From assembly GCA_031255235.1 (NCBI GenBank), contig JAIRSX010000071.1, forward strand, positions 1-12,138: 12,138 bases of DNA, read 5' to 3'. This DNA is from Rickettsiales bacterium (lineage in GTDB: Bacteria > Pseudomonadota > Alphaproteobacteria > Rickettsiales > UBA1997). The translations under genes were made by a program, and so were the position numbers. Below are positions 6,418-12,138 of this stretch, piece by piece; positions within the stretch are counted from its first letter, which is position 1, and the number at the start of each line of letters is the position of its first letter. Below the pieces are notes generated by a model that worked only from the letters and a program-made list of their open reading frames with translations, had not been told where the DNA came from and did not search any database.

Positions 6418-9400
6418 CTAAAACATCAAATTAAATTTCAATGATACAGAGTCACTTTTGTAATTTTTTCTAACCTCGCCACCATAATTGAATGAAATTG
6501 AAGAAGTTTTTAAGAAATCCAAGGTAAGCCCAATACCATAATTTATAGACATTTTATTACTTTCTGGAATTGTTTTTATCGGATAAGTGCTACTACCAAA
6601 AGTAACTTCGTATTCTGGATTTGTATTAAAAATGTCATACACAACACCAACTTTAATTTCAGTTTTAAACTGAACATCGTTTTCTCTATCAACAACATTT
6701 TTGTATTTTATGTTTGCAATACCACTCATAACATTATAAGTCTTTTTTTGTTTAACTTTTTGATCTAAATTGTCATCATAGTCAAAGAACCATCCAGAGT
6801 TTACCATTGAAATACCAACTTCTGGTATTAAAAAGTCATTATCGATTCCCAAAATAGATTGAACAGAAAGAGCAGCTGTATTATATTTTGCATTTTTAGA
6901 TATGATATCATTCTCTTTAGAACTCGAATAAGTAATAGAGCCAATGCTACTTAAATATAAACCACTTAAATTCAATTCATTGTAAACACTTAAAATATGA
7001 CTTCCCATCTTTGTATCTCTTTCGAAACCTTTTATATCTGTGTCTATATATCCATAACTTACACCCAATTTGCTATATTTTGTCATTGTATCAACACCAA
7101 TAACAAAACCTCCAGAAGTTGATTTTACTTTGTTATCTTTGTCACCTCCTTGTTCCATAGTGTTGTATAGCAATTCACCCCATATATTACTTGTATATAA
7201 CAATTGTTGTTTAAGATTATTTAATAAAAATTGTGGTGGTGTATTTTCATTTAAACCTTGTGAATAATTTCTGTTGTCCTTAGAATCTGATGTATCAGAA
7301 GAATTATCATTTTCTTTATTTAGGTCTTGAATATAATTTTCATATTGAGAGTTATAACCAGCTCTATCATAAACTTTTGTTTTGATTAAAATATGATTAT
7401 TGGTTCTTTGGTTTAGCCTTGAACTAATGATATTAGATATACTTCTGAAATTGCTATTTATAACCTTATCAGATGAATAAGCAATATCTGGAGCAACGGC
7501 ATTCATTGCTTTTTTGGAATCTTCAAGTGTCCCTTGGGTAAGTTGTTCTTGTAAATTGTTATATACTTCAAGTGCTTTTCCAGTTATATCTAGTTTTTTA
7601 TTTATAAAATTATTCATGATTTTTTCGTTGTTTTCTTTTTTTAGACCACCATTTTCATCTCCTGCATTTATTGTATTCAAATAATCTTGTGTGTCTGTCT
7701 TTACTATAACAAATTCACCCGAATTAGCAGAAGTACATTTTTTAGTACTACTGTCATAACTACTACATAATTTATATAATAAATTATTGGTATGGAATAT
7801 TAAGTTACTACTATTTGTAGCTATAGTTACTCTTTTTGATACATCGGTCGCTAAAGTCGGGATTATGTATATATGGGTATCCTTTTCTATTTTACCTTCA
7901 AAACTACCATTAGTTAAATTCTTACCATCATCACTAACAGAAATTTTAATTTTTCCATAGGCATGACTAACTACGTCTCCCTTAATTTTGTTATAACCAA
8001 TATCTAACATTGAGTTATCCAAATTAATTTTACCACCATTACCAAAGTCTTTTCCAACAATTAATGTAGAATTTTTCAAATCTATATTTTTTATTTTGTT
8101 CCATTCACTATCCGTGCCCATTTGAACGGCGCTGGTCTTGGTATCATTAATAAGATACTTTCCATTATTAAATGATAAATTTAGATTATCTACACTTTGC
8201 TGTATGTTCAAATGCATTTTATCATTTTCAAAAACAACTTTTGAATTATTATCTCCTGCAAATTTTTTCATTTCCACATTTGTTCCGTTTAAATGGAAAT
8301 CTGAACTGGACAACTCTAAATCTTCAATTTTTACAGTCTCTATGTCAGCTCTTGCACTTGAATCGTTTATATACAATTCAGCATCCTTAACTTTGATATT
8401 CATACCATTATTTACAAATGAGCCCTCAATATTAGATCCGTTTCCAAAAATATGATATTTATTTTTAGTAGTACCAGCACTGGCAAAAATTATATTTCTT
8501 AAATCACATTTTCCATCGCATTTTAATTTAGCACTTGTTTCATTAAATACAATTTTGCTAGTGTTGTTTTCTTGACTGAGTGAGGCACCTGCTTTTATTG
8601 TTAATGTGGAATTTATGGAAAGTTCACTATTCTCTTTTAGAGAAATTGTTTGTGTGTTTTCCAATATACTATCCTTATCAACTATGAGTTTTACATTATC
8701 GTTATTTAAAATAAGTTTAGATTCACCTTCCAAAATAAAATTCGACAAATTATAACTTCTTGTGCTACCTGAAGATGACTCACCACTTATATTTAGAGAA
8801 ACATTTTTTAAGGTAATTTTTGCCCTAGAAAGGTCAGCACTACCTGTGATGTTGTCTGTTATCGCCGCCCCTGCTATGCTATAATCAGTCGAATTACTAT
8901 CTTTTTTAAACTCTATGTTTTTGAAATCACATCCAGTTCCTCTTCTACAATCTATTTGAGAATCCGTGCTTTCGAATTGGATAACACTATTATCACTTTG
9001 TGTAAATGTACTGCTCACATTCAATTTTCCACCTTTTAAGACAAGGGTTGCCATTTTGTCATTACTAGTAGTACCAGTACCACCAACATTGAAATTATTC
9101 ACATATAAAGTATGGTTATGTTGGTCTTTATGTAATTCCAAAGTTGCTTCTTTATTCAAAGTTATGGTAGTATTATTGGTGCCATCAAATATGTTAATAG
9201 TGCCGCTGCTGGGATCATTTCTAATAATTGCATCATTATTACCATTACCAAGCAATGTATATGTTTGTTTTCCGCTAAACTCTAAGTTTGTGAAAGTACA
9301 TTCCTGGCCACATATTATTTGAGAATTTTTATCTTCAAAGCGAATAATATTAACAACACCAGCGTTGGCGGTTGCTTGCTGTGTAAGGGTGTTACTCACA

Positions 9401-11910
9401 TTCAACTTTCCACCTTTTAAGGCAAGGGTTGCTTGTTTGTCACCATTAGTATCAGTGTCACCAACATTGAAATTATTCACATATAAAGTATGGTTATGTT
9501 GGTCTTTATGTAATTCCAAAGTTGCTTCTTTATTTAAGGTGATGTTTGCTTTCACATCATCTTCTTTAGTGAATATGTTGGTATTTCCTGCAATTGCATT
9601 ACCAGCATTACTGAACAACTTATATGTTTGTTGCGTTTCACTAAACTCCAAATTTGTGAATTTACAACCTTTATCGTTACACTGTATTTGAGAACCGCTA
9701 CCTGTGAATTTGACAAGAGTCTTTGTAGCATCTCCTTGTGTAAGAGTTTCACTTATTGTTAACTTTCCACCATTTAAATTGAGAATCGTTTGGTTGTTGA
9801 TATCTCCATCTTTAATATTGAAATTTTTCACATATAGGGTTTTTGAACCAGTTGCACCCAACTTTAAAGTTGCACTATTACTCAAAGTTATGGCTGCAAC
9901 ATTATTACCAGTTTTAAATATATTGACAGCATTATTATTAAGATTATCTGTAATTGCATTATTACTACTATCAAATAACTTATATTCTTTAGCTGATCCT
10001 TCTCCACTAAATTCTATATTTGTGAAATTACAACCTGTGCCATTACACTGTATTTGAGAATCGCTATTTGTGAATTTGACAAGAGTATTATTTGTTTGTA
10101 TGAGAGTACCATTACTATGTTCTATCACTAAACTTCCACCATTTAAATGGAGAGTTGTTATCTTCTCAGGAACACCTCCATTATTAATATTGAAATTTCC
10201 CACATATAGGGTTTTTGAACCAGTCGCACCGTTCAACTTTAAAGTTGCACTATTACTCAAAGTTATGGTTGCAACATTATTACCAGTTTTAAATATATTG
10301 ACAGCATTATTATTAAGATTATCTGTAATTGCATTAGTGACACCGACATCATTGTCAAACAAATTATACTCCTTACCTACTCTTTCTCCACTAAATTCTA
10401 TATTTGTGAAATTACAATCTGTACCATTACATTGTATTTGAGATTTTTCATTTGTAAATTTGATAAGAGTATTTGGTATGTTTGATAGATCTGGTGGATT
10501 TGATGGATTTGATGGTGCTCGGGTTCCTTGTATAAGAGTATCGCTTACTTTTAAATTTCCACCATTTAAATTGAGAATTGTTTGGTTGTTGGCACCTCCA
10601 TCATTAATTTTGAAATCTTTCACATATAGGGTTTTTTGGTCTTTCGGATTCTCCGCACCATCCAACTTTAAAGTTGCACTATCACTCAAAGTTATGATAG
10701 TATTATTATTGATGCCATTAAATATGTCAATATTGCTGTTAGAATCATTTCCAATAATTGCATTATTACCATTGCCAAACAATGTATATATTTGATTTTT
10801 GCTAAACTCTAAATTTGTGAAAATACAATTTGTACCACATATTATTTGAGATCTGTTATCTTCAAAGCGAATAACACTATCGGTAGTGATAGTAATGGCT
10901 TGCTGTGTAAGATTACCCTTCACATTCAGCTTTCCACCTTTTAAAACAAGGGTTGATTTGTTATTGCTAGTGCCACTAATATTGAAATTATTTACATACA
11001 ATGATTGTTTAGTATTTGAATGTAACTCAAAAGTTGCACCCTTACTTAAGGTGATAGTTGTTGTATTGTCAGCTTTATCAAATATGTTGACATTATCACC
11101 TGTAATTGCATCAGTGGTATTATGTTCAAACAATTTATAGATGATGGAACCACCATTACTATCTCCACTAAACTCTATATTTGTGAAATTACATGTTGAT
11201 GAGGTATTATTATTGCAAACTATTTGAGAACCTCCATTATTAAATGAAAATTTTCCATCTCCACTTAATCCTGAAGTTACTGTTAATTTGCCTCCATTCA
11301 TATCCATGGCACTGTTTCTACTAAGAAATATTTTTCCAACGTTTAAAGATTTATCTAAGTCTAAAGAACTGTCATTTAATTTAATTTCTTTAAGAGAATT
11401 AATATTGAACACAGCAAGCATATCGCCTAATTTAAAAGATGATGTTCTTAATTCAAGTTCGTTTATATCAATATACGGAAGATTTCCGGAAATGGTGAAA
11501 TTGCTACCTATTCCTACATTCTCAATTGTTATATTCCCTATCTTTATACTAGCTCCAGGGTTATAAGTTATCATGTTATTAGGAGTACTACTTCCTCCAG
11601 AACCATTAAAAATGGCCCTATCTACACTTAAAGTTGAACCTTCCATTAAAGTTAAAGCAGAACCTTTATTAAATACTATCTTACCTTTATTACCACTTAT
11701 TGTACCACCTTTTTCTATCGTCAAACTGTTGCCAACAGTTAATGTTCCATCAATATCAATATTAATAGACTTTCCACCATCTACACTACCAATACAAACT
11801 GCATTACTAATAGTACCAATACAAGAACTAGGACTAGGATTAGCAGCAAAAAGAGGATCGGCAACACCAACCATCAAAAAAAAAGAAAATGCTAAAATTC
11901 TACCAATCAC
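6418..11910 (-). CDS. Large repeat-containing autotransporter (type V secretion), Sca-like
   Basis: This predicted outer-membrane protein of 1830 residues has a surface passenger probably used for contact with host cells or other bacteria. The GTG at 11910 is preferred over the TTG at 11973, because a strong promoter lies inside that longer frame and AGGGAG stands 12 nt before the GTG. The GTG start gives a compact signal peptide (about residues 1-22, ending PLFA before ANP). The passenger is Asn/Ser/Gly/Thr-rich with regular hydrophobic spacing, as in a beta-helix, and holds eight repeats (about residues 225-1140) with paired cysteines. A helical linker with AMNAVAPD (about 1468) and NIISSRL precedes the C-terminal beta-barrel (about 1560-1830). 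The barrel opens around NIWGELLYN, shows alternating strands and ends SLKFNLMF with the terminal Phe recognised by the BAM complex. I saw exactly 20 cysteines, all in ten close pairs, and none in the barrel. virB3 follows 23 bp downstream. The exact family is not recognised; the barrel resembles PF03797. Confidence 0.93.
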   Translation of the reverse strand: MIGRILAFSFFLMVGVADPLFAANPSPSSCIGTISNAVCIGSVDGGKSINIDIDGTLTVGNSLTIEKGGTISGNKGKIVFNKGSALTLMEGSTLSVDRAIFNGSGGSSTPNNMITYNPGASIKIGNITIENVGIGSNFTISGNLPYIDINELELRTSSFKLGDMLAVFNINSLKEIKLNDSSLDLDKSLNVGKIFLSRNSAMDMNGGKLTVTSGLSGDGKFSFNNGGSQIVCNNNTSSTCNFTNIEFSGDSNGGSIIYKLFEHNTTDAITGDNVNIFDKADNTTTITLSKGATFELHSNTKQSLYVNNFNISGTSNNKSTLVLKGGKLNVKGNLTQQAITITTDSVIRFEDNRSQIICGTNCIFTNLEFSKNQIYTLFGNGNNAIIGNDSNSNIDIFNGINNNTIITLSDSATLKLDGAENPKDQKTLYVKDFKINDGGANNQTILNLNGGNLKVSDTLIQGTRAPSNPSNPPDLSNIPNTLIKFTNEKSQIQCNGTDCNFTNIEFSGERVGKEYNLFDNDVGVTNAITDNLNNNAVNIFKTGNNVATITLSNSATLKLNGATGSKTLYVGNFNINNGGVPEKITTLHLNGGSLVIEHSNGTLIQTNNTLVKFTNSDSQIQCNGTGCNFTNIEFSGEGSAKEYKLFDSSNNAITDNLNNNAVNIFKTGNNVAAITLSNSATLKLGATGSKTLYVKNFNIKDGDINNQTILNLNGGKLTISETLTQGDATKTLVKFTGSGSQIQCNDKGCKFTNLEFSETQQTYKLFSNAGNAIAGNTNIFTKEDDVKANITLNKEATLELHKDQHNHTLYVNNFNVGDTDTNGDKQATLALKGGKLNVSNTLTQQATANAGVVNIIRFEDKNSQIICGQECTFTNLEFSGKQTYTLLGNGNNDAIIRNDPSSGTINIFDGTNNTTITLNKEATLELHKDQHNHTLYVNNFNVGGTGTTSNDKMATLVLKGGKLNVSSTFTQSDNSVIQFESTDSQIDCRRGTGCDFKNIEFKKDSNSTDYSIAGAAITDNITGSADLSRAKITLKNVSLNISGESSSGSTRSYNLSNFILEGESKLILNNDNVKLIVDKDSILENTQTISLKENSELSINSTLTIKAGASLSQENNTSKIVFNETSAKLKCDGKCDLRNIIFASAGTTKNKYHIFGNGSNIEGSFVNNGMNIKVKDAELYINDSSARADIETVKIEDLELSSSDFHLNGTNVEMKKFAGDNNSKVVFENDKMHLNIQQSVDNLNLSFNNGKYLINDTKTSAVQMGTDSEWNKIKNIDLKNSTLIVGKDFGNGGKINLDNSMLDIGYNKIKGDVVSHAYGKIKISVSDDGKNLTNGSFEGKIEKDTHIYIIPTLATDVSKRVTIATNSSNLIFHTNNLLYKLCSSYDSSTKKCTSANSGEFVIVKTDTQDYLNTINAGDENGGLKKENNEKIMNNFINKKLDITGKALEVYNNLQEQLTQGTLEDSKKAMNAVAPDIAYSSDKVINSNFRSISNIISSRLNQRTNNHILIKTKVYDRAGYNSQYENYIQDLNKENDNSSDTSDSKDNRNYSQGLNENTPPQFLLNNLKQQLLYTSNIWGELLYNTMEQGGDKDNKVKSTSGGFVIGVDTMTKYSKLGVSYGYIDTDIKGFERDTKMGSHILSVYNELNLSGLYLSSIGSITYSSSKENDIISKNAKYNTAALSVQSILGIDNDFLIPEVGISMVNSGWFFDYDDNLDQKVKQKKTYNVMSGIANIKYKNVVDRENDVQFKTEIKVGVVYDIFNTNPEYEVTFGSSTYPIKTIPESNKMSINYGIGLTLDFLKTSSISFNYGGEVRKNYKSDSVSLKFNLMF
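9081..9534. repeat. 76-bp identical direct repeat (9081-9156 and 9459-9534)
   Basis: By direct comparison the 76 bases at 9081-9156 and 9459-9534 are identical, including third codon positions. The offset of 378 bp equals 126 codons, so the copies are in frame and mark adjacent passenger repeats. They encode the ATLELHKDQHNHTLYVNNFNVG segment (as ATLELHKDQHN plus HTLYVNNFNVG). Sequence just outside the copies has diverged. Confidence 0.92.
9859..10336. repeat. 103-bp near-identical direct repeat (9859-9961 and 10234-10336)
   Basis: The 103-bp copies are offset by 375 bp (125 codons) and differ at one base, in the codon next to a Val/Ala difference in the protein. Homology continues upstream across a 3-bp indel into a shared segment containing cacatatagggtttttgaac. 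They cover the AITDNLNNNAVNIFKTGNNV and ITLSNSATLKL segments of two adjacent repeats. Confidence 0.9.
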
Positions 11911-11922
11911 CTTAATAATAAT

Positions 11923-11928
11923 CTCCCT
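11923..11928 (-). promoter_or_regulatory. Shine-Dalgarno site that sets the autotransporter start
   Basis: AGGGAG on the minus strand lies 12 nt before the GTG at 11908-11910. It would sit at or within a few bases of the 5' end of the mRNA predicted from the promoter just upstream, which leaves a leader of only about 20 nt. It is the best purine-rich ribosome site noticed before any gene in the window. Confidence 0.65.
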
Positions 11929-11935
11929 ATTATTG

Positions 11936-11964
11936 ATTATAAATAATCTATAACAAAAAGTCAA
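11936..11964 (-). promoter_or_regulatory. Near-consensus sigma70 promoter of the autotransporter unit
   Basis: On the minus strand TTGACT (11959-11964, 5/6) and TATAAT (11936-11941, 6/6) are separated by exactly 17 bp. Transcription would start near 11928-11930, downstream of the TTG codon at 11973 that opens the longer reading frame. It is the strongest promoter match seen in the window and would drive the autotransporter and, by proximity, virB3. Confidence 0.8.
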
Positions 11965-12138
11965 AGAAGTCAATTAATAAGAAATAATTTACGGACGAGA
12001 TTAAAATCATCCTAAGAGGAATGGGATTGACTAAATAAAGTTGATTTTTTTTATTTTTGTCATTTATTGTTCTATTTATTTTAATAAATGATTGAATATG
12101 AAATCAGTTTCTAATTGTAATTGTAAATATTGTAATTG
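11965..12138. other. Non-coding DNA upstream of the autotransporter, with an inverted repeat
   Basis: No coding frame is supported here. It contains a 9-bp perfect inverted repeat, TCATTTATT (12060-12068) with AATAAATGA (12083-12091) around a 14-nt loop, and a direct repeat ATTGTAATTG at 12114-12123 and 12129-12138, the last touching the window edge. With this AT content both may be chance; they could also be regulator sites for the promoter at 11936-11964. Confidence 0.3.

Larger units (their letters stand above)
8490..11234 (-). repeat. Eight in-frame passenger repeats of about 120-140 codons, each with a Cys pair
   Basis: The anchor motif SQIxC-x(3-7)-C-xFTNxEFS recurs with its complement near 11169-11233, 10801-10854, 10390-10446, 10011-10062, 9645-9695, 9281-9330, 8905-8957 and, diverged to LKCDGKCDL, 8490-8540. 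Spacing is about 365-420 bp. A full unit reads in order: the Cys anchor, a 'Y.LF...AI..N' segment, 'NIF...N...ITL...ATLKL', 'KTLYV.NFNI', and 'LNLNGGKL.V'. The cysteine spacing is 7, 3, 4, 4, 4, 3, 5 and 3 residues in protein order. Units 3-5 share the IQCN(G/D) form and units 2 and 6 the IICG form. Two extra Cys pairs lie outside the array, near the mature N-terminus (spacing 8) and near 7738-7768 (spacing 9). Confidence 0.9.

Noticed and set aside
8966..11140. Plus-strand open frames of 84-123 codons at regular spacing opposite the autotransporter repeats
   Set aside because: They recur because the passenger repeats recur. Their products are similar Leu/Phe/Pro-rich strings that mirror the opposite strand, and they have no ribosome sites or family motifs.
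8490..11234. Regularly spaced repeats that could suggest a CRISPR-like or satellite array
   Set aside because: The period of about 365-420 bp is in frame with a long coding sequence and the repeats encode conserved protein motifs, so this is a protein repeat array.
1..12138. tRNA, rRNA, insertion sequences, transposase or integrase genes, CRISPR arrays
   Set aside because: I looked for them on both strands and saw no cloverleaf, rRNA segment, transposase motif or repeat-spacer pattern.

Overview
This is an AT-rich chromosomal window. Its genes point to an alphaproteobacterium of the order Rickettsiales or a close relative. The evidence is a short valyl-tRNA synthetase of the rickettsial/archaeal type, a rickettsial-type VirB3 (type IV secretion) protein, an Mla-type lipid-transport ATPase, and a large Sca-like autotransporter, together with gene decay. 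The family within the order cannot be fixed from the sequence.

Layout. At 1-384 (+) is the 3' part of a Panacea/SocA-like (DUF4065) protein that starts outside the window. A rho-independent terminator at 500-533 serves ssb (555-1004, -). ssb diverges from valS (1108-3627, +). valS converges on an mlaF-like ABC ATPase (3611-4369, -), and the two coding ends overlap by 17 bp. Upstream of mlaF on the minus strand lie a five-helix membrane protein of unknown function with a CxxC motif (4439-4909) and trxB (4938-5870). They are separated by a spacer that is mostly a 16-nt homopolymer. Further upstream are a broken yraN remnant (5976-6105), virB3 (6095-6394), and a 1830-residue autotransporter (6418-11910) that fills almost half the window.

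How the genes work together. The autotransporter has a near-consensus sigma70 promoter (11936-11964) and a Shine-Dalgarno site. These move its start to a GTG at 11910 and give a clean signal peptide. virB3 follows 23 bp after its stop and the yraN remnant overlaps the end of virB3, so all three look like one transcription unit in which the last gene has died. trxB has its own candidate promoter and leads a second minus-strand unit (trxB, membrane protein, possibly mlaF).

The most striking object is the autotransporter passenger. It carries eight repeats of about 120-140 residues, each with one closely spaced cysteine pair in a conserved context. Two further pairs flank the array, and no unpaired cysteine was seen in the corrected protein. 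Neighbouring repeats share nearly identical DNA (76 bp identical at 378-bp spacing; 103 bp with one mismatch at 375-bp spacing), so the array appears to have expanded or recombined recently and may vary between strains. Other points of interest are a TrxB with an altered NADPH-binding motif and a virB3 with no virB4 after it.
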